From Alphaproteobacteria bacterium (lineage in GTDB: Bacteria > Pseudomonadota > Alphaproteobacteria > Micropepsales > Micropepsaceae), in assembly GCA_028871795.1 (NCBI GenBank), contig JAGWMG010000009.1:1-64000 (forward strand): DNA of 64,000 bases, given 5' to 3'. The position numbers and the translations under genes were made by a program. The notes under the pieces are model-generated. The model was not told the origin of the DNA. It did no database searches and saw only the letters and a program-made list of their open reading frames with translations. Shown one piece after another: positions 35,438 to 44,918 of this stretch (positions are counted from its first letter, which is position 1; every line of letters starts with the position of its first letter).

Positions 35438-38272
35438 ATGTCTGTTCACAATACGTACAATCATAACACCTTACGCCGCGCACTGTTGGTTGGCGCCGCA
35501 GTAAGCGCTTTGTCTTCAGCCACAGATTATGCGCAAGCACAGGATCAAGGCGGCGCAGCCGTCGAAATGGTGGTTGTGACCGGCTCGAAGATCGCTCGAA
35601 AAGATGCGGATTCCGTCGGTCCTCTTATGACACTGACGGGCGAGGACATCAAAAATACCGGCTCAATGTCGATCGGCGAAATCCTGCAGAAGCTGCCCGA
35701 TGCGGGCGTGAGCTACAACTCCAACGGCACGCAGGGTACGTCCTTCGGCACCAGTTCCATCAATCTGCGCTATCTGGCGAATTCCGACGGCGATGCCGAC
35801 AGAACCCTGGTCCTGGTCGACGGCCACCGCTGGGTGGATGCGGTGGGCTCGCGCGGGATACGCGATTTCGTCGACCTCAATACGATGCCCATCGGCATGA
35901 TCGGTTCGGTGGAAATCCTTCAGGACGGAGCTTCGGCGATTTACGGCTCCGATGCGATTGCCGGCGTGGTGAATATTCACACGGTCCAAAAGCTCGATGG
36001 CCTTTCACTGAATGCAAAGGTGGGGACATCTTCTCGGGGCGACGGCAATGAATATAGCGGCTTTGCCAACTGGGGCATGAGTCTGCCGCACGGTTCGATC
36101 TTCCTATCTGCAAGTTATGTCGACGATCAGCCGGTCCTTTCAAGCAGCCGTGCGTTGACTCAGGTGTCATTGTTCAACGGACCCAACAATCTCTCGTCGG
36201 CTCCGTACAGCCCGAGCGGCCTTTATATCCTGCCGGGCGTGCTTGGTTCGGCTGGACATCCGTGGACGCAGAACGCTGGCGTAACCGTAGCAACGGGCAC
36301 CAGTAGCTATCACGCCGCCGCGCTGCCTGGCGATTATTACAACACGATGACGCAGGGCCTGTACGATAATGGTCCAAGTAAGCGTTACGGCTTCTATGGA
36401 CGCGTCACGAACGAACTGACGAACGATATCACCTTTACATTCGATGCGCTTTATAACCGCCGCCTATCGGCGCAACTCTACGGGCCCGGAACGATTTACA
36501 TCGGCGGGACGAGCGGAACCTATCATGGGTTCTCGATCGCCGCCAACCAACCCTACAATCCGTTCGGCGTTGCGTTCACGGCCACTACGCCGTGGAGCAT
36601 TCAAATAATGACGCCGCAGATCGGCAATCGCAACAATACCCAAGATGATGATAACTATCGCTTCTCGGCAGGTCTTGACGGAACAGTGAGCTTTCTTGAC
36701 CGCCAATTCGCCTGGAACCTGTTTGGTTCCTATTCCGAAAACGATGTGAAATTCACCGCTCCGGGTGGCGTCGATCTTGAGCGTCTTCAACTTTCTCTAA
36801 ATCCCACTCTTTGCTCAGCAGTGCCGGGCTGCATTCCCGTCAATATTTTCGGGCAAATGACGCCTGATATGGCGAATTATATCGGCTTCATCGGGCGTGA
36901 GACAAACAGCACCCAGCTTTTCGATCTCAGCGCCGATGTGACGGGGGATATCGCCCACCTGCCGGCCGGCCCGCTGGGGATGGCGTTTGGCGTCGAATAT
37001 CGGCGCGTTGTCGGCCACGATGTGCCTGATGCGTACATCAATACCGTTTCGACGGGCACAGGTTTGTTTCCCTTGCCGCCAACCACGGCAACAACGACCG
37101 GCTCCATGCGGTCGCCGACGGCGAATGCTTCGTACAACGTCAAGGAAGCGTATATCGAATTGAACATCCCGATCTTGGCCGATCTGCGCTTTGCGAAGAG
37201 CCTGGAAGCGGATGTCGCTGAGCGCTTCTCCGACTACGATTCGGTCGGGAGCCATTTCACAGGCAAGGTCGGCATTGGTTATCGTCCGTTCGAGGATTTG
37301 CTGCTTCGCGGCACATTCTCGCAAGGCTTCCGCGCTCCTTCGCTCATCGAGCTTTATGCGGGTCAACGTCAGACCAACCTTGCCGGCAACAACACAGATC
37401 CGTGCAGCGGAGGAGCCGCGGCGCATCCCACTTGGCCAGGTTGCGCGGGCGTTCCTTCATTTTATCATCAGACCGGCTTGATGCCGGAGACGATTTCCGG
37501 CAATCCCAACTTGAAACCGGAAACGGCGGAAACCCTTAATTACGGCTTAGCCTGGACGCCGCAATGGCTGCAAGGGTTGTCGCTCACGACCGATTGGTAT
37601 CAGGTCACGATTTATAACGCGATCAGCCAGCCGTCAGCAACGACGGCCCTGCAACTCTGCGCTACACAGGGAGGAGCCTTGTGCGACGTGGTGCAGCGCG
37701 ATCCGACAACCGGACAAGTTCTGCACTTTTTCTCGACATATGAGAACTTGAATAAAATCCGGACCGCCGGTTTGGATACGACGTTGCGCTACAGTTTCGA
37801 TACCCGCGTCGGCGCTTGGGACGCGGTGGTGAGCTCGACCTATCTTGACAGGTTCACGACCGTGGCGCCGAACCCGGCGGGCGGCGCTGCTATTGTCACC
37901 AACCTTGCAAGTACTTCGCTCACGACGCGCGCCACGTACCCGCGTTGGAAGGGGCAGGCCTCTTTGCGATGGAGCAACGACGATTTCGCCTTGATGTGGA
38001 GGGGACGCTTCATCGGAGAGACGCGTGATGGCGCTCCTCCCGCATTACCTGTCACTCCGGTGAAGAACGGTTTTGTGAATTCGATCACCTATCACGACCT
38101 GCAAGCAGACTATATGTTCAAAGAACACAACGCGCAGATCACGTTCGGCGTAAACAACGTATTCGATCAGATGCCGCCGGCCTCCTACGCAAACAATCCG
38201 ATCAACTTCGATATGTACACCTACGATATTATGGGCAGATACTTCTATCTTAAGTTATCGAAGGATTTCTGA
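35438..38272 (+). CDS. TonB-dependent outer-membrane receptor (large class)
   Basis: This 944-residue protein has a signal peptide (about 1-32), a TonB-box-like VEMVVVTGSKIARKD, a plug with MSIGEILQKLP, INLRYLA, TLVLVDGHRW, VEILQDGASAIYGSDAIAGVVNI, and a long barrel ending in FYLKLSKDF with a terminal Phe. The start at 35438 is fixed by AGGAGGGGG upstream, so the longer ORF from 35348 is rejected. This long subclass is commonly linked to peptide or polymer fragments in oligotrophs. A hairpin follows the stop and the CocE-type hydrolase gene is next, hinting at a shared substrate. Confidence 0.92.
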   Translation: MSVHNTYNHNTLRRALLVGAAVSALSSATDYAQAQDQGGAAVEMVVVTGSKIARKDADSVGPLMTLTGEDIKNTGSMSIGEILQKLPDAGVSYNSNGTQGTSFGTSSINLRYLANSDGDADRTLVLVDGHRWVDAVGSRGIRDFVDLNTMPIGMIGSVEILQDGASAIYGSDAIAGVVNIHTVQKLDGLSLNAKVGTSSRGDGNEYSGFANWGMSLPHGSIFLSASYVDDQPVLSSSRALTQVSLFNGPNNLSSAPYSPSGLYILPGVLGSAGHPWTQNAGVTVATGTSSYHAAALPGDYYNTMTQGLYDNGPSKRYGFYGRVTNELTNDITFTFDALYNRRLSAQLYGPGTIYIGGTSGTYHGFSIAANQPYNPFGVAFTATTPWSIQIMTPQIGNRNNTQDDDNYRFSAGLDGTVSFLDRQFAWNLFGSYSENDVKFTAPGGVDLERLQLSLNPTLCSAVPGCIPVNIFGQMTPDMANYIGFIGRETNSTQLFDLSADVTGDIAHLPAGPLGMAFGVEYRRVVGHDVPDAYINTVSTGTGLFPLPPTTATTTGSMRSPTANASYNVKEAYIELNIPILADLRFAKSLEADVAERFSDYDSVGSHFTGKVGIGYRPFEDLLLRGTFSQGFRAPSLIELYAGQRQTNLAGNNTDPCSGGAAAHPTWPGCAGVPSFYHQTGLMPETISGNPNLKPETAETLNYGLAWTPQWLQGLSLTTDWYQVTIYNAISQPSATTALQLCATQGGALCDVVQRDPTTGQVLHFFSTYENLNKIRTAGLDTTLRYSFDTRVGAWDAVVSSTYLDRFTTVAPNPAGGAAIVTNLASTSLTTRATYPRWKGQASLRWSNDDFALMWRGRFIGETRDGAPPALPVTPVKNGFVNSITYHDLQADYMFKEHNAQITFGVNNVFDQMPPASYANNPINFDMYTYDIMGRYFYLKLSKDF

Positions 38273-38279
38273 TCCTGCG

Positions 38280-38327
38280 GTCCATGGTCGGCTGTGACCC
38301 CCGCAGCCGGCCGTGGACATTGTTCTT
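38280..38327 (+). terminator. Hairpin terminator after the second TonB receptor
   Basis: The 15-base arm GTCCATGGTCGGCTG pairs with CAGCCGGCCGTGGAC (13 Watson-Crick pairs plus two G-T-type positions) around a 9-base loop. A T-rich tail ATTGTTCTT follows. It begins 7 bases after the receptor stop codon. Confidence 0.65.
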
Positions 38328-38363
38328 GAAAAGCATATACGTTCTGCTTGTTGAGGCGAGACA

Positions 38364-40250
38364 ATGAGGACCTCCGCCAGTGAAGTTGCACGCGGGTGGG
38401 CGGAAGACATTCACGTAATACGTGACGTCATGGTGCCCATGCGCGACGGCATCAGACTGGCGACAGACATCTATAGGCTTGCCGTAGGCGGCATAGCGGT
38501 CGCGGCGGCCCTGCCCGTTCTGCTCGAGAGGACTCCTTACAACAAGGCCGGCGTCAATCACGCCGACCGTTCGCGCGCCAATCCAACTCCCGTATCGAAG
38601 TCGAACATAGCAGCGGCGTTTGCACGCGCCGGATACGCCGTTGCCGTGCAGGATTGCCGAGGACGGTATAAGTCCGAAGGGGTCTTCGCAAAATACGTGA
38701 ACGAGGGAGAAGACGGTTTCGACACGATCGCCTGGCTCTGCGCGCAGCCTTGGTGCAACGGCAAAATCGGAACTTATGGTCTGTCCTATGGCGCCCATGT
38801 ACAAGCCGCGCTGGCATCGTTGGGTCCGCGAGGGCTTGCCGCCATGTTTCTGGATTCCGGCGGGTTTTCCAGCGCTTACCACAGCGGCATACGCCAAGGC
38901 GGCGCTTTTGAACTCAAGCAGGCAGTTTGGGCCTACAAACATGCATTGCTCAGCCCGGAAACCGAACGCGATCCTGCTTGCAAGCACGCGCTTCAGTCCG
39001 AGGACCTGCGCCAGTGGTTTGGCCGCATGTCATGGTCCAACGGCCAATCGCCGCTCCGAGCGGCGCCGAAGTATGAAGAGTACCTTTTGGAACTGTGGCA
39101 CAACGGTACGTTCGGCCCGTATTGGCAACGCCCGGGGCTTTATGCGCGGGGTTTCTACGATGTTTTTCCCGACGTGCCGACCGTGCATATGAGTAGCTGG
39201 TTCGATCCTTATGCGCGTACGGCGATCGAAAACTATATGGGGACGGTTCACACAAAGCAGGCGCCGGTAAAATTGGTTCTTGGTCCGTGGACCCACGGCC
39301 AAAGATCCGTCACTTACGCGGGCGATGTGGATTTCGGGTCCGCGGCAACGCTGGATGGAAACATAGCGCCTGATTACGTAACCATGCGGCTCGCGTGGTT
39401 CGACCGATACCTGAAAGGGATTTCGGCGTCGGACTGTCTTCCGAGTCCCGTCAAGATTTTCGTGATGGGCGGCGGATCGGGGCGCCGCACGCCCGAGGGA
39501 CGGCTCGATCATGGCGGCCGTTGGCAGGACGAAGCCGACTGGCCTTTGCCGGAAGCTTCGAACACGGCCCTGTATCTCCATGCCTCCGGTTCGCTTTCGG
39601 CGGAGAAAGCTCAAGAACAGTCAAGCTTCCGGGAATTTTCGTTCGACCCGCGCCATCCTGTGCCGACGATAGGCGGCGCCATTGCCTCCGGCGAGCCGAT
39701 TATGGAAGCGGGTGCTTTCGACCAACGCGTGTCGCCGGGGACATTCGGCGCCGAAACTTTCCATGGCCCGTTGAGCGAGCGGAAGGACGTTCTGGTTTTC
39801 CAGACGGAACCTTTGCAAACCGAGGTTGAGGTGATCGGCCCGATTACGGCAACCCTGTGGGTTTCGTCCTCGGCACCGGATACCGACATCACCCTAAAGC
39901 TCGTCGACCTCTATCCGCCAAGTCAGGACTGGCCGGAAGGTTTTGCCATGAATTTGACGCACGGCATCCTGCGGCTGCGTTATCGCGATAGTTTTGCGGC
40001 GCCCAAGCTCATGCAGCCCGGAGAGATATATAAGATCGTCGTCGAAGCGTTCCCGACAGCCAACCTGTTCGCCAAAGGCCACCGTATCCGCCTTGACATT
40101 TCGAGCAGTAATTTTCCGCATTTTGACGTTAATCCCAATACGGGGGAGCCGGAAGGCCGTGCGACCAGAGTGCAAATTGCACGTAACAGAATACATATGG
40201 ACCGCATGCACTCGTCGCGCATGTTGTTGCCAATCGTACGGCGCCGCTAA
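38364..40250 (+). CDS. CocE/NonD-family serine hydrolase (S15-like)
   Basis: This 628-residue protein has an N-terminal alpha/beta-hydrolase domain with VMVPMRDGIRLATDIY, VQDCRGRYKSEG and the nucleophile GTYGLSYGAH (Ser141). The acid is in SSWFDPYAR (Asp281) and the His in LGPWTHG (His311). A C-terminal jelly-roll domain follows (from about 440, with DVLVFQTEPLQTEVEVIGPITATLW). Relatives include cocaine esterase, alpha-amino-acid ester hydrolases and X-Pro dipeptidyl-peptidases. No signal peptide is visible. GAGG lies 7 bases before the start. With a TonB receptor upstream and LysR/YfcC downstream, it may release an amino acid or acyl group from an imported ester or peptide. Confidence 0.9.
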   Translation: MRTSASEVARGWAEDIHVIRDVMVPMRDGIRLATDIYRLAVGGIAVAAALPVLLERTPYNKAGVNHADRSRANPTPVSKSNIAAAFARAGYAVAVQDCRGRYKSEGVFAKYVNEGEDGFDTIAWLCAQPWCNGKIGTYGLSYGAHVQAALASLGPRGLAAMFLDSGGFSSAYHSGIRQGGAFELKQAVWAYKHALLSPETERDPACKHALQSEDLRQWFGRMSWSNGQSPLRAAPKYEEYLLELWHNGTFGPYWQRPGLYARGFYDVFPDVPTVHMSSWFDPYARTAIENYMGTVHTKQAPVKLVLGPWTHGQRSVTYAGDVDFGSAATLDGNIAPDYVTMRLAWFDRYLKGISASDCLPSPVKIFVMGGGSGRRTPEGRLDHGGRWQDEADWPLPEASNTALYLHASGSLSAEKAQEQSSFREFSFDPRHPVPTIGGAIASGEPIMEAGAFDQRVSPGTFGAETFHGPLSERKDVLVFQTEPLQTEVEVIGPITATLWVSSSAPDTDITLKLVDLYPPSQDWPEGFAMNLTHGILRLRYRDSFAAPKLMQPGEIYKIVVEAFPTANLFAKGHRIRLDISSSNFPHFDVNPNTGEPEGRATRVQIARNRIHMDRMHSSRMLLPIVRRR

Positions 40251-40331
40251 CCGTGGGGCCTTGGTCAGGTGCGGCAACGCCCAAAGTCGGCTATGATTCC
40301 GACAAATCCCATTGTCAGCCGCTAGGTTGTA

Positions 40332-41234
40332 ATGAAGCATCTGAATCTGCGCGCGCTCAAGAGCTTTCACGAGATCATCCAGGCTGGCTCGGCCACCGCC
40401 GCCGCCGAGCGCCTTGGCTTGTCGCAACCGGGCGTAAGCCGAATTATCGCCAAGCTCGAACATGACGTCGGCTTCAAACTTTTCTACCGGGAAAAGGGCC
40501 GTCTCGTTCCGACGGCGGAAGGGCTGCTTGTCTTCGAGGAAGTCTCTCTGGCATTTTCCAATATCGAGCGGATCAACAGCTTGGTCCGCGACATCAAAAA
40601 CCATGACACAGGGCAGTTGAAGATTGTCGCGTCTCCGAGCTTTTCGGAAGGGCCGCTGTCGGATGTCGTCGTGAATTTCCTCAAGGCCTACCCGAAGGTG
40701 CGGCTGAACATCGACTCGCGCAATACGGAAACGGCAAAGCTTCTGGTCGTGACGCGTGCGGCGGATTGCGGCTTTGCCAAGCTTCCTTTCGACAGACCGG
40801 ACATTTCGGCAGAAAAGATCGTGAGCTGCGATACGATTTGCGCGCTCCCGCGCAAACATCCGCTCGCCAGCCAGCCGTTCCTCACACCGATCCTTCTAAA
40901 GGAGGAGCCGCTCATTCTTCTGGGCCGGGGCCGCTGGTCGCGGACCCAGGTTGAAGACGCTTTCAAGAAGGCAAAGGTCTATCCGACCGTGAAAATCGAA
41001 ACCCATACGGTGGGGGCGGCCTGCGCCTTTGCCGCCAAAGGGCTCGGAATAGCCATTGTGAACGAGTTGATGGCAAGGAGTTTCCTCGGGAAGGATCTCG
41101 TGCTGCGGCCGTTTCGTCCGGCGATCTTGCACGAGTTTGTCTTTATCACATCCGCGCTCACGCCAAAGAGCCGTTTGGCGCAGGCGTTCCTCGATGAAAC
41201 CAAACGCTACTTCGCTCAGCAGGTTCGTCAATAG
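40332..41234 (+). CDS. LysR-family transcriptional regulator
   Basis: This 300-residue protein has an N-terminal winged helix, LRALKSFHEIIQAGSATAAAERLGLSQPGVSRIIAKLEHDVGFKLFYREKGRLVPT. A periplasmic-binding-like effector domain follows (about 90-295). It lies 81 bases after the CocE-type gene on the same strand. Its last 7 bases overlap the 3' end of the convergent YfcC-type transporter gene. Such placement suggests control of the hydrolase/transporter pair; the effector is unknown. Confidence 0.92.
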   Translation: MKHLNLRALKSFHEIIQAGSATAAAERLGLSQPGVSRIIAKLEHDVGFKLFYREKGRLVPTAEGLLVFEEVSLAFSNIERINSLVRDIKNHDTGQLKIVASPSFSEGPLSDVVVNFLKAYPKVRLNIDSRNTETAKLLVVTRAADCGFAKLPFDRPDISAEKIVSCDTICALPRKHPLASQPFLTPILLKEEPLILLGRGRWSRTQVEDAFKKAKVYPTVKIETHTVGAACAFAAKGLGIAIVNELMARSFLGKDLVLRPFRPAILHEFVFITSALTPKSRLAQAFLDETKRYFAQQVRQ

Positions 41235-42619
41235 CCGATGGCGACCGCAACGGTCATAGCCAGCGCGGAAAGCAATAACAGGCATACGAAGAGCGGTGAT
41301 ATGAAGCGCAGCCATTCGGTGTAGCCGACGCGCGCCGTGGCAAGATAGGCAAGCAACATGCCGGATGTCGGCGTGATCATGTTGGTGAGGCCGTTGCCGA
41401 GAATGAATGCGAGAACGGTTGTCTGCCCGCTGACGCCGGACAATTGTGCGATAGGCGCCAGGATGGGCATGCTGACCGCGACCTTCCCTGCGGTCGAGGG
41501 TATCAAAACACCAAGCAGCATCTCGATGCCCATAAGCTCGTTGGCCGTCACTGCGCGTGAATGTCCGCCAATCGCGCGGGTTGCTTCGAAAATGAGCGTG
41601 TCCAGCACGGCACTCTGCTGAAGCAGAATTTGCACGGATCCGGCAAGGCCGATCAGCAGCGCCGCCAGCATCATGTTCTTGAGGCCGTCGACGAAAGCGT
41701 CGGCCGCTTCACGCGCGCTCAAGCCGCCGAGCAATGCAAATATGAAACTGAGGCCGATGTAATAGGCGCCGATCTCGTTTTCGTGCCAACCCCAGATCAC
41801 CGAGCCGAAGACCAGGACGATCCCGGCGAGAAGCAGGGCGAGGAGAACGGCAGACTGCTTGTGCGATAATCCACTTGCAATCTGAGCTGCTTCGGTGGTG
41901 AGCGTTCGCGCGCCGAAACGCAGATAGACGACCACATAAGCAATACCCAAGCTTATAAATACGACAAACAGCGCCAAGCGGAATCCGATTCCGCTAAAAA
42001 GCGGAACATGCGCGAGCGGTTGCGCGATGATCAGGGCAAGTGGGTTGGTGACGGAGGTGGCGTAACCGACTTTGGCGGCAACCCCGACTATCGCAGCGGC
42101 AAACATGGGGCCGTAGCCCAAACGTTCCCCCACGATGGCGACGATTGGAATAAGCACGAGATATTCGGAAATGAACCCGAGAAATGTACTGCCTAGAGCC
42201 AAGGCCATCATCAGAATGGGAACGAGCAGATTGAGGTTCGAAGAGGTCGCGTGAATAAGGCGATCCGCGCCTGCGTCTATGGCACCAGTCCGCCGCAGGA
42301 CACCGAACATTCCGCCCACGAACATAACCATGAAGATAAGGGAAGCGTTTTTAGCGAGACCTTCGGGAATGGACATGAACACGGATGCAATGCTTGCCGC
42401 GTGAACGGATTTCCCGGCGGGCGCCGCAGGACTAAGCGAAAACAGCGCCTGCCATCCGCCGTCCTTCGGAATGGCGTGGTAGGTGCCTGGAATAACGAGA
42501 GCGCCGTGCCGTTCAAAGCTACCAGCTCCCACGATATAAGTCAGAATTCCCCCGGCAAGGATGACGAAGATCATCACGACGAGCGGGTGAAGAACCTTCG
42601 TACTTTTCTTAGCGTCCAT
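41228..42619 (-). CDS. YfcC-family (DcuC/ArsB superfamily) inner-membrane transporter
   Basis: This 463-residue protein has about 12 membrane segments. It contains LTYIVGAGSFER near the first helix, FMVMFVGGMFGVLRRTGAIDAG, SEYLVLIPIVAIVGERLGYGP, the helical-hairpin-like VGYATSVTNPLALIIAQP and, near the C-terminus, LIPSTAGKVAVSMPI and NGLTNMITPTSGMLLAYLATARVGY. The two serine/threonine-rich hairpins (TSVTNP and ITPTSG) are the substrate sites expected in this fold. YfcC-type proteins are usually annotated as dicarboxylate or basic amino-acid carriers; the substrate here is not readable. It is convergent with LysR, with a 7-base overlap. Confidence 0.88.
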   Translation of the reverse strand: MDAKKSTKVLHPLVVMIFVILAGGILTYIVGAGSFERHGALVIPGTYHAIPKDGGWQALFSLSPAAPAGKSVHAASIASVFMSIPEGLAKNASLIFMVMFVGGMFGVLRRTGAIDAGADRLIHATSSNLNLLVPILMMALALGSTFLGFISEYLVLIPIVAIVGERLGYGPMFAAAIVGVAAKVGYATSVTNPLALIIAQPLAHVPLFSGIGFRLALFVVFISLGIAYVVVYLRFGARTLTTEAAQIASGLSHKQSAVLLALLLAGIVLVFGSVIWGWHENEIGAYYIGLSFIFALLGGLSAREAADAFVDGLKNMMLAALLIGLAGSVQILLQQSAVLDTLIFEATRAIGGHSRAVTANELMGIEMLLGVLIPSTAGKVAVSMPILAPIAQLSGVSGQTTVLAFILGNGLTNMITPTSGMLLAYLATARVGYTEWLRFISPLFVCLLLLSALAMTVAVAIGY

Positions 42620-42746
42620 ATGATGCGCTTCTCGGCGTAAGATTTTCGGCCCGTCTCATTCTGGTGCTTCGATATTGGCTATATTTGACCGGAAGAAGCC
42701 GCTTGGAGAAAGCCCATAGCTTAGGCAGACCGTTTGCAAGACCATT

Positions 42747-43202
42747 CTAAATCGGCATGTGACCATGCGCACGCAATACGTTTATCAGGCCGATGGGCCC
42801 GGCTGTCCTTAGTCCGAATTTCCGCCTATGGGATAGAGTATAAACCGGCGTGGCGTCGGAGCGATTTTCCACGAGAGACGCGCGACAGCGCTCCGTCGGT
42901 GACGGTGTAAAGCGATCATTTTTTGTGTGGTTGCGCTTCGTCTCGACCGGGGCTTCCCGCTCGCTCAACGCTCCCAAGGTGTCGATCTGAATTGGCGACC
43001 GGTCAGGAAACTCTGCAATGAGTTTCAGATCGCCGCCCATCGCCGCTACATATTTGCGCATGGTCGAAAGCAAAAGATCGGCGCGACGCTCAATGCGAGA
43101 AACGCTCTCTTGTTCCATGTTGAGCGCCTTGCCCCCTCGCGCGAGACCTCTATGATCGGTCGCGCCCCTGCGAAGCACCGAACGAGACCCCCAAAGTCCA
43201 TC
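42747..43202 (-). pseudogene. HigA-like XRE antitoxin, frameshifted, toxin missing
   Basis: From the ATG at 43118 the frame reads MEQESVSRIERRADLLLSTM, then RKYVAAMGGDLKLIAEFPDR. This is the second half of an XRE/HigA helix-turn-helix plus its typical tail. The preceding helix appears in a different frame (GLVRCFAGARPIIEVSREG), so a frameshift lies near 43125-43140. After PIQIDTLG the protein continues with an unusual tail of about 60 residues. No RelE/HigB-like toxin is adjacent on either side. I read it as the remains of a toxin-antitoxin or mobile module. It lies exactly at the junction between the accessory region and trpG. Confidence 0.55.
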
Positions 43203-43311
43203 GGCGTCCGGTGTTGTGCAGGGGCATCCGGCGAAAAAACGGGTATTATAGCGGGTATCAGCCACATAAGTAACGTAACAGAGTGAATAAATTCAATAGG
43301 TTATACATCAA

Positions 43312-43896
43312 ATGCTGCTTCTGATCGATAACTACGACAGCTTCACCTACAACCTGTTCCATTATCTGGGCCAGTTGGGAGCGCAGTTCGTCGTCAAGCG
43401 CAATGACGAGATTTCGGCGGCCGAAGCACTCGCCATGAACCCGGAGGCGGTGGTGCTGTCGCCGGGACCGTGCACGCCCAACGAGGCCGGCATCTGCTTG
43501 GAGTTGATCGCGCGGGCGGACGGCAAGCTTCCCATCCTCGGCGTTTGCCTGGGGCACCAGGCCATCGGCCAGGTCTATGGCGGCAAGATCGTGCGCGCGC
43601 CAGTGCCGATGCACGGCAAGCTCTCGCGCATCCATCACACGGGCAAGAGCGTCTTCCGCGGTCTCAACAACGATTTTCTCGCGACGCGTTATCATTCGCT
43701 GACCATCGCTCCCGAAAGCCTGCCCGCCGATCTCGAAGTGACCGCCACCAGCGACGACGGCGTCATCATGGGCGTCATGCACAAGAGACATCCCGTGCAC
43801 GGCGTGCAGTTCCATCCCGAAAGCATCGCTTCTGAGAACGGCCACGCGCTGCTGCAAAATTTCCTGCGCCAGACGCGACAGCCCGCGATGGCATGA
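43312..43896 (+). CDS. trpG: Anthranilate synthase component II (glutamine amidotransferase)
   Basis: This 194-residue class I glutaminase feeds ammonia to TrpE; it might also serve aminodeoxychorismate synthase (PabA). It has the LLIDNYDSFTYNL start, VVLSPGPCTP, the nucleophile ILGVCLGHQAIGQ and the His/Glu pair in VHGVQFHPES. It overlaps trpD by 4 bases and opens a chain of five genes, each joined by a 4-base overlap. The ribosome site is weak (AGG about 12 bases upstream). I found no attenuator. Its partner trpE is 37.8 kb upstream in this window. Confidence 0.96.
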   Translation: MLLLIDNYDSFTYNLFHYLGQLGAQFVVKRNDEISAAEALAMNPEAVVLSPGPCTPNEAGICLELIARADGKLPILGVCLGHQAIGQVYGGKIVRAPVPMHGKLSRIHHTGKSVFRGLNNDFLATRYHSLTIAPESLPADLEVTATSDDGVIMGVMHKRHPVHGVQFHPESIASENGHALLQNFLRQTRQPAMA

Positions 43897-44918
43897 GCGG
43901 CCAAGACTTCAATGTTTTCCTGACGCGCGTCCTGGGCGGCAATTCCCTCGACGCGGTAGCGTCCGCGCTGGCGTTCGGCGAGATCATGGCCGGGCGGGCG
44001 CGAGATGACGACCTTGCGGACTTCCTGACCGCGCTGGCGAAGCGCAACCCGACCATTCCCGAGATCACCGGCGCCGCGCGCGCCATGCGCGCCGCGATGA
44101 AAACCATGGAAGCCCCCGCCGGCGCCATCGATCTGTGCGGCACCGGCGGCGACGGCCACGGCACGCTGAACATCTCGACCGCCGTCTCGTTCGTGGCGGC
44201 GGCCTGCGGCGTGCCGGTCGCCAAGCACGGCAACCGCAACATGTCGTCCAAGACCGGCGCCGCCGACGTGCTGGAAGCGCTCGGCGTGAGAATCGATATT
44301 CCGCCGGAAGCAGCAAGCGTCTGCCTGCGCGAAGCCAACCTGTGCTTTCTGTTCGCCCAGACCTATCACCCCGCGATGAAGCACGTGGCGCCGGTGCGCC
44401 GCCGGCTGGGCATTCGCACGATTTTCAACCTGCTGGGGCCGTTGTCGAACCCCGCCGGCGTGCGCAGGCAGTTGATGGGCGTTTATACGAGAGAATGGCT
44501 GCAACCGTTGGCGCGGGTGCTCGGCGCGCTGGGAACGGAAAAGGCCTGGGTGGTGCACGGCCATGACGGGCTGGACGAAATCACCACGACGGATCTCACC
44601 GATGTCGCCGTGCTCGATGCCAGCCGCGTGACGCTGCGCACCGTCGCGCCGGAAGACGCGGAGGTGCCCCGCGCCACGCTCGCCGATCTCAAAGGCGGAG
44701 CGGCGAACGAGAATGCCGATGCGATCCGCCGTCTGTTCGCGGGCGAGCGCGGCCCCTACCGCGACATCGTGCTACTGAACACTGCCGCGGCGCTGATCGT
44801 GGCCGGTAAGGCGAACGAGTTGAGGCAAGGCGCAAAGCTCGCCGCGCAGGCGCTGGACAGCGGCGCGGCGGCACGCGCTCTTGAAATCCTGATCGCCGTA
44901 TCGAACAAAGCGCCATGA
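43893..44918 (+). CDS. trpD: Anthranilate phosphoribosyltransferase
   Basis: This 341-residue enzyme joins anthranilate to PRPP. The motifs [17 protein letters not shown] (PRPP/Mg site), [59 protein letters not shown] and [11 protein letters not shown] are complete. It is joined to trpG and trpC by 4-base ATGA overlaps, indicating translational coupling. Confidence 0.97.
   Translation: MSGQDFNVFLTRVLGGNSLDAVASALAFGEIMAGRARDDDLADFLTALAKRNPTIPEITGAARAMRAAMKTMEAPAGAIDLCGTGGDGHGTLNISTAVSFVAAACGVPVAKHGNRNMSSKTGAADVLEALGVRIDIPPEAASVCLREANLCFLFAQTYHPAMKHVAPVRRRLGIRTIFNLLGPLSNPAGVRRQLMGVYTREWLQPLARVLGALGTEKAWVVHGHDGLDEITTTDLTDVAVLDASRVTLRTVAPEDAEVPRATLADLKGGAANENADAIRRLFAGERGPYRDIVLLNTAAALIVAGKANELRQGAKLAAQALDSGAAARALEILIAVSNKAP

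Noticed and set aside
43203-43311. Possible tryptophan attenuator or leader peptide before trpG
   Set aside because: No short ORF with consecutive Trp codons and no terminator/antiterminator pair could be found.
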